Part shown: positions 5,384-11,408 of the stretch, one piece after another
Position numbering within the stretch: position 1 is the stretch's first letter
How the letters are laid out: each line of letters begins with the position of its first letter
Source of the DNA: M55B112 sp040880545
GTDB taxonomy: Bacteria > Bacteroidota > Bacteroidia > Bacteroidales > GCA-2748055
Assembly (NCBI GenBank): GCA_040880545.1
Contig: JBBDIE010000183.1
Coordinates: forward strand, 1-11,408
Length of the DNA: 11,408 bases
Direction: 5' to 3'
Notes under the pieces: generated by a model
Database searches by the model: none
Told to the model about the DNA's origin: nothing
Seen by the model: only the letters and a program-made list of their open reading frames with translations
Position numbers and translations under genes: made by a program

Positions 5384-7333
5384 TCAATTGTAGAATACCG
5401 CACTGAACTTACATACCTCCCTGCATAATCCGCATCCGGTACACTTGTCCGACACTATGAAAAACGGATGCTTTTCTGTTCCGATAATGGCTGCCTCAGG
5501 ACAACGCCTGGCGCAAATGGAACATCCGGTGCACAACTCCACATCGATATAATAGGTGCGCAGCTCCCGGCAGACGTTGGGTTTACAATGACGGTCGAAT
5601 ATGTGTGCTTCGAACTCCTCCCTGAAATGCCTGATGGAACTCATCAAAGGGTTTGCAGCCAACTGGCCCAATCCGCACAACGAAGTGTCACGCATTACTT
5701 CTGCCAACTTCTCCAGCCTGATTAATGCACGGAACTTCTCCAGGGAGTCGTGTTGATCCTCATCCTGCGGTTTCCTGGTGATCTCATCCAGCAATTCCGA
5801 CATCCTCTTGGTTCCTTCCCTGCAGGGAATACATTTCCCGCAACTCTGGTGTTTCATAAAACCCATGAAATATTTCACCAGGTCCACCACACAGGTTTTT
5901 TCATCCAACAGCAAAATTCCTCCCGCCCCCAGCACGGCCCCATGTCTCGTGAAAGTTTCGTAACAAATTGGAATTTTCATCTTATCAGCGGGAATAATGC
6001 TCCCGTAGGGTCCGCCAATATGCACTGCTTTTAACTTGTGTCCCGGCCTGCTGCCCCCGATGATCTCTTCCACAAGCAGGTCCAGCCTGGTACCCATGGG
6101 GATTTCGATCAGTCCACGGTTCCGTGCCCTTCCACTCACTGAAAATATTTTTGTACCCGGGCACTCCCGGGTACCTATACTGCGAAACCAATCCGCACCG
6201 TTGGCCACTATATGTGGAACATTAGAAAGGGTCTCCACATTATTAACCACGGTGGGCTTTTTATGAAATCCACGCTCAGTAGGATATGGAGGCTTCGATT
6301 GCGGCATTCCCCGTTTTCCCTCCATACTGGCAATCAATGCAGTCTCTTCACCACATACGAAAGCGCCCGGACCCTTGCGAATGGAAATGTCGAGATTGAA
6401 ACCGCTGTAAAAAATATTGTGCCCCAGGATACCCGCCGCTCGTGCGCTTTTAATGGCAGCCGAAAGTTTTCTGATGGAATCAACATACTCAGAACGGATA
6501 TAAATATATGCCCTGGTGGCACCAATGGCATAGGCCGCTATACAGATCCCTTCTATTAACTGGTGCGGATTACCCTCCATGAGGGCTCTGTCCATGAATG
6601 CCCCCGGATCACTCTCCTCTGCATTGCAAATCAAATATTTCTGTTCTGCTGATGCCTGTTGCGCGTTCATCCATTTCTTCCCGGTGAGAAAACCACTGCC
6701 CGACCTGCCACGAAGTCCGCTCTCTTCTACCAATACACATATTTCATAAAATGTGTGGTACCTGATCGTTCTGAGAAAGGTCCGGTAACCTCCCCGGGCC
6801 ATGTATTCATCTATTGAAAATGGGTCGATGATCCCATTATCTCTTAGCAGGATCCGTGTCTGCTTACCAAAAAACGAAAGTTCATCAATGAACCTGATCC
6901 CCTTCCAGGGTTCCAGGGTATCGTTCCTTATCTGGCCAAGGAGCTTCTCCTCCGGTAGGGTGTGGTGAAAAACATCATCCAGAATAATCTGTACATCAGA
7001 TGGATCTACATTGGTAAAAAGGACCCGCGTCCTTCCTGGCAGTTGAATGCCAAGAATGGGCTCCTCAGACCCTATACCAATGGCCCCTGTTTCCGACAGC
7101 TCCGCATCGATATGCCGGTCCGCCAGATATGTAACTACCGCTTCATATACTTTCCCCGCCCCTGCAATGGTACCCGATGTGTTAAGTCCAACCATGATCA
7201 AAGGCCGCTCCAGGATGTTCCGCTTCAATTTCTCTGTCAATACCTTCAACTCTTCAGAATAATCCGACGGAGAATTTTCAACAAACTCCGTGATCATTGA
7301 CTGCATCGCTATGTTATCCGGTTCTGTTGTCAT
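5384..7333 (-). CDS. hydB: NADH-binding flavoprotein subunit HydB (NuoF-like)
   Basis: A 649-residue HydB/HndC-type subunit, expected to bind NADH, FMN and several FeS clusters and pass electrons between NAD(H) and HydA. An N-terminal thioredoxin-like domain (about 40-125) keeps the fold but not the ligands: where relatives have Cys it has S53 (NTSG), A84 and G88 (TGAIGIG). The NuoF core follows: FMN loop GRSGSGFLTG at 209-218 (usual GRGGAGFPTG), CNAEESDPGAF at 236-246, and GPGAFVCGEETAL at 321-333. The [4Fe-4S] site is SCGKCIPC (C498, C501, C504) plus C553. A conserved HIFDRHCKPNVC segment (577-588) resembles the metal-binding bridge of HydB. The C-terminus carries two [4Fe-4S] ferredoxin motifs (C601/604/607/611 and C631/634/637/641). 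It begins 3 nt after the hydC stop, so translation is coupled. Loss of the first cluster is the notable oddity. Confidence 0.9.
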   Translation of the reverse strand: MTTEPDNIAMQSMITEFVENSPSDYSEELKVLTEKLKRNILERPLIMVGLNTSGTIAGAGKVYEAVVTYLADRHIDAELSETGAIGIGSEEPILGIQLPGRTRVLFTNVDPSDVQIILDDVFHHTLPEEKLLGQIRNDTLEPWKGIRFIDELSFFGKQTRILLRDNGIIDPFSIDEYMARGGYRTFLRTIRYHTFYEICVLVEESGLRGRSGSGFLTGKKWMNAQQASAEQKYLICNAEESDPGAFMDRALMEGNPHQLIEGICIAAYAIGATRAYIYIRSEYVDSIRKLSAAIKSARAAGILGHNIFYSGFNLDISIRKGPGAFVCGEETALIASMEGKRGMPQSKPPYPTERGFHKKPTVVNNVETLSNVPHIVANGADWFRSIGTRECPGTKIFSVSGRARNRGLIEIPMGTRLDLLVEEIIGGSRPGHKLKAVHIGGPYGSIIPADKMKIPICYETFTRHGAVLGAGGILLLDEKTCVVDLVKYFMGFMKHQSCGKCIPCREGTKRMSELLDEITRKPQDEDQHDSLEKFRALIRLEKLAEVMRDTSLCGLGQLAANPLMSSIRHFREEFEAHIFDRHCKPNVCRELRTYYIDVELCTGCSICARRCPEAAIIGTEKHPFFIVSDKCTGCGLCREVCKFSAVFYN

Positions 7334-7336
7334 GTT

Positions 7337-7798
7337 CTACCGATGTCTGGATCTGATACCTTCCAAAACCTCCTTTACCTGGCCCGCCTGTAAACGCGGA
7401 AAATGTGCATCATTGATGGCAATCACGGGAGACTGACCGCACGCACCAATACAGGCAACCACTTCCAGACTGAACATCCCGTCCCTGGTTGTCTCTCCGT
7501 CTGCAATGCCCAAATGCTTCTTCAACTCTTTCAGTATAGAAACAGAATGATCAATGTGACATGCAGTACCGTTACACACTTTGATGTGGTATTTTCCCTG
7601 GGGAGTGAAGGTAAACTGGTTGTAAAATGTGGCCAACCCGTATATTTTGCTCACGGGCATCTTCAGTTGCCCGCCGATCTTCTCCAGTGCCGTTTCCGAT
7701 AAATAACCAAATTCATCCTGAACCGCCTGCAATACAGGGATCAGCGAATCCTTATTCACCTGTTGAAAATCATTCAATATCTGGTCTATTCTATCCAT
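7337..7798 (-). CDS. hydC: [2Fe-2S] subunit HydC (NuoE-like)
   Basis: A 153-residue NuoE/HydC-type subunit. An N-terminal helical bundle (1-55, MDRIDQILNDFQQVNK, then IPVLQAVQDEFGYLS) is followed by a thioredoxin-fold [2Fe-2S] domain with an intact ligand set: C75 and C80 (CNGTAC), C116 and C120 (CIGAC). The conserved GLATFYNQFTFTPQGKY precedes the first pair. In the trimer it docks on HydB near the FMN. It is first in the hydCBA operon. The frame is open to a Met at 7936, but that extension would translate the -7 box and the Rex operator and has no family similarity, so 7798 is the start. Unlike HydA and HydB, nothing in it departs from the family. Confidence 0.92.
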   Translation of the reverse strand: MDRIDQILNDFQQVNKDSLIPVLQAVQDEFGYLSETALEKIGGQLKMPVSKIYGLATFYNQFTFTPQGKYHIKVCNGTACHIDHSVSILKELKKHLGIADGETTRDGMFSLEVVACIGACGQSPVIAINDAHFPRLQAGQVKEVLEGIRSRHR

Positions 7799-7875
7799 TT
7801 TCCATAATTCGGTCCATCCCCCTTCCGGCTCTGTGCACAAACACCCTATTTCCAGACTCCCACAACCCATCCATA

Positions 7876-7883
7876 CAAATATA
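7876..7883 (-). promoter_or_regulatory. Candidate -7 box of hydCBA
   Basis: On the minus strand this reads TATATTTG, a full match to TAnnTTTG. Transcription would start near 7870, giving hydC a leader of about 70 nt. The -33 region is not a good match and abuts the Rex operator 27 nt upstream. Confidence 0.45.
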
Positions 7884-7909
7884 TTGTTTTGTTCTGTGAA
7901 TTTATGAAC

Positions 7910-7929
7910 ATTGTTATTTGTATAACAAT
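7910..7929. promoter_or_regulatory. Rex operator upstream of hydC
   Basis: A perfect inverted repeat, ATTGTTAT-TTGT-ATAACAAT, with 8-base arms and a 4-nt spacer. Its core TTGTTA-N6-TAACAA has exactly the 18-bp geometry of Rex operators (TTGTkA-N6-TmACAA). It sits just upstream of the hydC -7 box, where binding would block the promoter, and a rex gene lies at the far end of the same gene series. This ties hydCBA expression to the NADH/NAD+ ratio. Confidence 0.75.
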
Positions 7930-7942
7930 AAAACATCGAAAA

Positions 7943-7952
7943 AGCGATCGCT
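7943..7952. promoter_or_regulatory. Ten-base palindrome AGCGATCGCT
   Basis: A perfect palindrome in an otherwise A/T-rich intergenic region, 14 nt from the Rex operator. It may be a second operator or chance; I recognise no factor for it. Confidence 0.25.
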
Positions 7953-8010
7953 GCTCCTCTTTAAAATTCATAAACAGCTGTATTATTGTTTATTATAATT
8001 ACTCTTCTTT

Positions 8011-8031
8011 AATTTATACCTAATATAAATT
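8011..8031. promoter_or_regulatory. Inverted repeat upstream of the sensor operon
   Basis: AATTTATA (8011-8018) and its exact reverse complement TATAAATT (8024-8031) are separated by CCTAA. Centred about 60 nt upstream of the -7 box, it is placed like an activator site. It does not match Rex or the FNR/CRP-type TTGAT-N4-ATCAA. A/T-rich dyads can arise by chance. Confidence 0.3.
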
Positions 8032-8068
8032 GCGGTCCGAAGTAGCAGCAATGACCCATGTTCTCCTA

Positions 8069-8088
8069 TTGTGAATAAAATAACTTTG
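8069..8088 (+). promoter_or_regulatory. -7 box of the sensor operon with overlapping Rex-like site
   Basis: TAACTTTG at 8081-8088 fully matches the Bacteroidota -7 consensus TAnnTTTG. The start of transcription should be near 8094, leaving a leader of only about 8 nt before the ATG at 8102. TTGTGA-N6-TAACTT (8069-8086) overlaps it: the left half is a perfect Rex half-site and the right half keeps TAAC but ends TT, so 10 of 12 bases match. No clear -33 TTTG is seen. Confidence 0.5.
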
Positions 8089-8101
8089 TATCTTCGCTGT
8101 T

Positions 8102-8347
8102 ATGAAAGAGAAGGTGATCATCCAGATCTGTATGGGCAGCTCATGCTTCAGCAGAGGGAGTGGAAAAACGCTGAAGGTGATCCAGAATTATCTTAAAGAA
8201 CACCAGCTTGAAGGGGAAGTGGTCCTGAAGGGAAATCATTGTTTCAGCGACTGCAGCAAGGGACCCGTGGTAAAGATTAACGACCTGATTCATGAGCATA
8301 TAAACACCGACAATATTGTGGAACTACTTGAAAACACCTTTAATTAA
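8102..8347 (+). CDS. Thioredoxin-fold [2Fe-2S] ferredoxin
   Basis: An 81-residue protein equal to the C-terminal half of NuoE/HydC. It has the ligand pairs C10/C15 (CMGSSC) and C47/C51 (CFSDC) of the thioredoxin-like [2Fe-2S] family. The sequence begins MKEKVIIQICMG and the fold ends VVKINDLIHEHINTDNIVELL. No helical NuoE bundle is present, so it is a stand-alone electron carrier or a small subunit. It is first in the plus-strand operon, 11 nt before the HydS-like gene, which suggests it exchanges electrons with that sensor. It could instead supply in trans the [2Fe-2S] centre that HydB's N-terminal domain has lost; that is speculation. Confidence 0.88.
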   Translation: MKEKVIIQICMGSSCFSRGSGKTLKVIQNYLKEHQLEGEVVLKGNHCFSDCSKGPVVKINDLIHEHINTDNIVELLENTFN

Positions 8348-8358
8348 CCTGCATCCCA

Positions 8359-10206
8359 ATGGAGCCTTTGTTGAAGATCGATAACCAGAAATGCACCGCA
8401 TGTTATGCCTGTGTAAGGTCATGCCCCGTCAAGGCGATCAAGGTAGTGGCGGACCAGCCCAAACCGGTGATAATTCCGGAAAGATGCATCGGCTGTGGTA
8501 ATTGTCATGCCGCCTGCAGCGATGATGCGATAGTGATCAGGGATGGGAAGGCCGGTGTAATGAAATTGCTCAGGGGAAAAGATCCTGTGGTTGCGTTGGT
8601 GGACCCATCCATAGCGGGTGAGTTTCCCGACATCACCGACTACAGGAAATTTGTAAGCATGGTAAGGAAATTGGGATTCAGTTATGTCCAAGAGGTGGCC
8701 TTTGGTGTGGAACTGGTGGCCAATCAGTACCGTCAGCTGATCAACAAAAGCAGGGGGAAATATTATATTTTTGCCAACTGTCCTGTATCGGTCATGTACA
8801 TTGAAAAATACAAGCCCGGCCTTATCAAAAACCTGGCTCCCATCATGCCTCCGGTGGTAGCGGCGGCCCGGGTATCCAGAAAAAAATATGGCCAGCATGT
8901 CCGCCTTGTATATATCTCCCCACTTATCGCGAGCAAACAGGAGGCAGTAAGGCTGGAAGGAAGCGAACGGATCGATGGTGTACTGACCTTCATTGAACTT
9001 AGGGAACTGTTCTCCGTATCCGGGGCAGATGAAAAAAACCTGGAATACAGTGAATTTGATGAGCCACTGGGATTCAGGGGATCGCTCTTTCCGCTTTCCA
9101 GCGGCATCCTGGAAGTTGCGGATATTGAACAACGCATTTTGCCATCGAAAGTGATTACCGTAGAGGGGGATCTGATCTTCGATAGTATCAATGAATTTGA
9201 GGAGAACATCACTTCCATCAAATCACACTTCAACGTATTCTACAAAGAGTTTATCATGGGCCGTGGCACCTCGCCCAACGCCATGAAGTGGCTAAGAAGA
9301 AGTCACCTGATCAGGTATGTTAACAAGCGGCTGAAAGATGTGGACGAGGCTTCCCATAGCAGGGTTCTGGCTGAGTTTGCAGATGTGGAACTTTCCAGGG
9401 AATTTATGAACGATGAACAGTTTCTGCCAGAACCTCCCGGTGAGGAGATAGAAAAAATACGGCATGAACTCAGAAAACATGAGGGTCATGACAGGGGATG
9501 TGGCGCATGTGGATACGGTTCCTGCAACGATTTTGCGGTAGCCATAGCTCAGGGGTTGGCGGTACCTGATATGTGTAACTATTATACCAACAGAAACACC
9601 CTGGATCATATCCAGTCGCTCAAAATCTCCAACGAAAAGCTGGCACAGGCGCAGGTTGCCCTGAAAGAATCGGAGCAGATTGCCCAGAGAGAAAAGGAGG
9701 CGGCCCGGGAGGCTTCCAGTATTACCAGGACCATGTTACAAAAATTACCCTCCGGTGTTGTGATCCTGGATGAATCTCTGAAGATCATCCAGGCCAATGA
9801 AAGTTTCATCACCCTCCTGGGTGAAGAGGCGCTGGAAATTAACGAAGTGATTCCGGGAATGACAGGAGCCGATCTTAAAACCCTGTTACCTTACACAATT
9901 CATAACCTTTTTACTTATGTACTTGCCAATAATGAAAACATAACCGACCGGGATATCACCCTCAATGGCAAGCAGTACAGCATTTCGGTATTTGTTATCA
10001 GGAAAGCCAGGATCGCGGGGGCGGTGATCCGCGACCTTTCAGCGCCGGAAGTACAGAAGGAGGAGATTGTCAAACGACTTACCGATGTGGTAGATAAGAA
10101 CCTGGAACTTGTTCAGCAGATCGGTTTCATCCTCGGAGAAGGGGCCTCAGAGACGGAAAGGATGTTGAATTCCATCATCGAATCATATAAACCAAAAAAG
10201 GGCTAA
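8359..10206 (+). CDS. HydS-like ferredoxin/H-domain/FeS/PAS sensor lacking H-cluster ligands
   Basis: A 615-residue multi-domain protein related to sensory (HydS, group C-type) [FeFe] hydrogenases. In order: two [4Fe-4S] motifs (C12/15/18/22 and C43/46/49/53); a hydrogenase-like H-domain (about 75-310); an unassigned linker (310-375); an FeS domain of the CGACGYGSC type (C381, C384, C389, C406); a coiled coil (about 415-460); a PAS domain (about 460-560, LPSGVVILDESLKIIQANESF); and a C-terminal helix (IVKRLTDVVDKNLELVQQIGF) typical of this family. The H-domain motifs are degenerate: FANCP keeps only the cubane-binding C141 and has N140 for the proton-relay Cys, SPLIASKQE has L189 for the second ligand, and FIMGRGTS has G301 and S305 for the last two. 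An H-cluster cannot be held as in known enzymes. No transmembrane segment is seen, so it is cytoplasmic. A phosphatase follows 8 nt downstream, its likely output. Confidence 0.85.
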   Translation: MEPLLKIDNQKCTACYACVRSCPVKAIKVVADQPKPVIIPERCIGCGNCHAACSDDAIVIRDGKAGVMKLLRGKDPVVALVDPSIAGEFPDITDYRKFVSMVRKLGFSYVQEVAFGVELVANQYRQLINKSRGKYYIFANCPVSVMYIEKYKPGLIKNLAPIMPPVVAAARVSRKKYGQHVRLVYISPLIASKQEAVRLEGSERIDGVLTFIELRELFSVSGADEKNLEYSEFDEPLGFRGSLFPLSSGILEVADIEQRILPSKVITVEGDLIFDSINEFEENITSIKSHFNVFYKEFIMGRGTSPNAMKWLRRSHLIRYVNKRLKDVDEASHSRVLAEFADVELSREFMNDEQFLPEPPGEEIEKIRHELRKHEGHDRGCGACGYGSCNDFAVAIAQGLAVPDMCNYYTNRNTLDHIQSLKISNEKLAQAQVALKESEQIAQREKEAAREASSITRTMLQKLPSGVVILDESLKIIQANESFITLLGEEALEINEVIPGMTGADLKTLLPYTIHNLFTYVLANNENITDRDITLNGKQYSISVFVIRKARIAGAVIRDLSAPEVQKEEIVKRLTDVVDKNLELVQQIGFILGEGASETERMLNSIIESYKPKKG

Positions 10207-10214
10207 GCCGCCAA

Positions 10215-11399
10215 ATGAGTAGCAGAATTTATATTGAAGTGAGTTGTGAGCAGCGGAACTATGGTAGTGAAAGGATCTGCGGCGATGTGTTCCTTTCCCG
10301 GAAGATCAGGGAAGAAAACCGTACCATAGCCGTATTATCCGATGGTATGGGGCATGGGGTCAAAGCCAATATCCTTGCAACACTCACTGCAACCATGTCG
10401 GTGAATTTTACCATCGAGCACAAAAATCCTGAAACAATCGCCGACATTATAATGAACACCCTGCCTGTTTGCAGTGAGCGGCACATGAGCTATTCAACAT
10501 TCACTATTATTGATATCGAGGTCGACGGCCAGATCACCATCCTGGAATATGACAACCCCAGAACCATTATCCTCAGAAATTACAGAAGTTATGATCCCGG
10601 ATGGCAGCAAACGGTAATGCGTACCTCCAAAAATGAGGGAAAGGAGATATTTACATGCCGGTTCAAACCGAAAAAAGAAGATCGGATACTCATTTTTTCC
10701 GACGGGATCACACAGAGCGGCATGGGAACCGAAAAATATCCCCTGGGATGGGGGTATGATAACCTGGAACGATATACGGAAAGCCTGGTAAAGAACGCCC
10801 CACACATCTCTGCTGCCAAACTTGCCGAAAAAATTGTCAATATGGCTTACCGTAACGACAATTACAACGCAAAGGATGATACAAGCTGTGCCGGTATATA
10901 TTTCAGGGAACCCCGGAAATTACTCATCTCCACAGGACCACCCTACGAAGAGGAGAACGATAAAAAACTGGGGAAAGCGGTCCGGGAGTTCAAAGGCAAC
11001 AAGGTCGTTTGTGGGGCCACTACAGCAGATATCATTGCAAGAGAGCTGGGTGTTACCATCGAAGACAGCCTGGAATTTACCGATCCTGATCTCCCTCCGG
11101 TTTCCAGCATGCCGGGAATTGATCTGGTAACAGAAGGAATTTTAACCATTACCAAAGTAACACGCATCCTGAAAGATTATTCACCTTCCTATGAACTGGG
11201 AAACGGCCCGGCCGACAGAATAATTAAAATGGTTCGTGAAAGTGATGAAATTGAGATCATTATAGGAACCCGTATCAATATCGCACATCAGGATCCAAGC
11301 CTGCCGTTAGACCTCGAAATCAGAAGAACGGTTGTAAAAAGAATGGCCAGACTGCTGGAAGAAAAGTTCCTTAAGGAGGTAACAATCAGTTATATTTAA
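10215..11399 (+). CDS. SpoIIE/PP2C-type serine phosphatase of the HydS cluster
   Basis: A 394-residue protein with an N-terminal SpoIIE-type PP2C phosphatase domain (about 1-232) and a C-terminal extension (235-394). Metal-binding acidic residues are all in place: D24 (CGDVF), D43 (SDGMGHG), D163 (FSDGITQSG) and D221/D222 (KDDTSC), so the enzyme should be active, removing phosphate from Ser or Thr of a partner protein. There is no membrane segment or sensor domain, so regulation must come from outside, most likely from the PAS protein encoded 8 nt upstream. The C-terminal extension contains VVCGATTADIIARELG and PGIDLVTEGILTITKV, a pattern I recall in phosphatases next to hydS genes; its function is not known. 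No anti-anti-sigma (STAS) substrate or kinase is encoded in the window. The stop is 9 nt from the window end, so the operon may continue. Confidence 0.88.
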   Translation: MSSRIYIEVSCEQRNYGSERICGDVFLSRKIREENRTIAVLSDGMGHGVKANILATLTATMSVNFTIEHKNPETIADIIMNTLPVCSERHMSYSTFTIIDIEVDGQITILEYDNPRTIILRNYRSYDPGWQQTVMRTSKNEGKEIFTCRFKPKKEDRILIFSDGITQSGMGTEKYPLGWGYDNLERYTESLVKNAPHISAAKLAEKIVNMAYRNDNYNAKDDTSCAGIYFREPRKLLISTGPPYEEENDKKLGKAVREFKGNKVVCGATTADIIARELGVTIEDSLEFTDPDLPPVSSMPGIDLVTEGILTITKVTRILKDYSPSYELGNGPADRIIKMVRESDEIEIIIGTRINIAHQDPSLPLDLEIRRTVVKRMARLLEEKFLKEVTISYI

Positions 11400-11408
11400 G
11401 AACAATTT

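Larger units (their letters stand above)
7799..8101. promoter_or_regulatory. Divergent regulatory region between hydCBA and the sensor operon
   Basis: This 303-nt A/T-rich region has no credible gene. It holds a -7 box for hydC (7876-7883, minus strand), a near-perfect Rex operator (7910-7929), a 10-bp palindrome AGCGATCGCT (7943-7952), an 8-bp-arm inverted repeat (8011-8031), a degenerate Rex-like site (8069-8086) and the plus-strand -7 box (8081-8088). The density of dyads suggests coordinated control of both operons. Confidence 0.7.

Noticed and set aside
4993..5406. 137-residue plus-strand open frame across the hydA start
   Set aside because: It is antisense to the conserved ferredoxin domain of HydA, with no start signals or family similarity.
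7799..7936. N-terminal extension of hydC from the Met at 7936
   Set aside because: It would translate through the Rex operator and the -7 box, gives 46 residues without family similarity, and the NuoE-like start MDRIDQIL at 7798 fits the family length.
8419..9132. Long 237-residue open frame antisense to the HydS-like gene
   Set aside because: It lies wholly inside the HydS-like gene, has no recognisable domain, and its length follows from the base composition of the sense frame.
8763..9233. 156-residue antisense open frame
   Set aside because: It is another shadow of the HydS-like gene, rich in Ser and Arg, with no motif.

Overview
The window looks like chromosomal DNA of an anaerobic, probably fermentative member of the Bacteroidota. 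The grounds are promoter-like TAnnTTTG -7 boxes instead of E. coli-type promoters, almost no Shine-Dalgarno sequences, a DUF4140/DUF4139 (MuiA-family) envelope protein typical of this phylum, and a Rex/[FeFe]-hydrogenase gene set. This placement is inference; the window has no rRNA or other phylogenetic marker.

Layout. Positions 1-711 are non-coding and rich in repeats; they end with a good rho-independent terminator for the minus strand (552-614). On the minus strand, from right to left, come hydC (7337-7798), hydB (5384-7333), hydA (3643-5364), rex (2794-3432), a MuiA-family secreted protein (975-2609) and a small TM1266-family hydrogenase-system regulator (712-954). hydCBA is a tight operon: 3 nt separate hydC and hydB, and 19 nt or an overlap separates hydB and hydA. 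rex has its own promoter region. Across a 303-nt divergent intergenic region (7799-8101) a plus-strand operon begins: a thioredoxin-fold [2Fe-2S] ferredoxin (8102-8347), a HydS-like protein with ferredoxin, H-domain, FeS and PAS modules (8359-10206), and a SpoIIE/PP2C-type phosphatase (10215-11399).

At first glance this is a trimeric NADH-linked HydABC [FeFe] hydrogenase next to a sensory-hydrogenase operon. Read residue by residue, it is stranger. HydA keeps the four cysteines that hold the [4Fe-4S] part of the H-cluster, but its proton-transfer route is gone (CpI C299, E279 and S319 correspond to Arg, Gln and Met), as are the Met and Lys that hold the diiron site. HydB's N-terminal thioredoxin-like domain has lost its [2Fe-2S] ligands. 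The HydS-like protein has lost three of four H-cluster cysteines while all its ordinary FeS clusters and its PAS domain remain. All three reading frames are long and intact, so this is specialisation rather than decay.

My reading is that the locus encodes an NADH-linked iron-sulfur oxidoreductase built on a hydrogenase scaffold that probably does not turn over H2 normally. It is paired with an H-cluster-free redox sensor that signals through a phosphatase, and the NADH/NAD+ sensor Rex controls it. A near-perfect Rex operator lies upstream of hydC (7910-7929), a second upstream of rex itself (3556-3573), and a degenerate one over the -7 box of the sensor operon. The function is inference; the residue losses and operators are read directly from the sequence.
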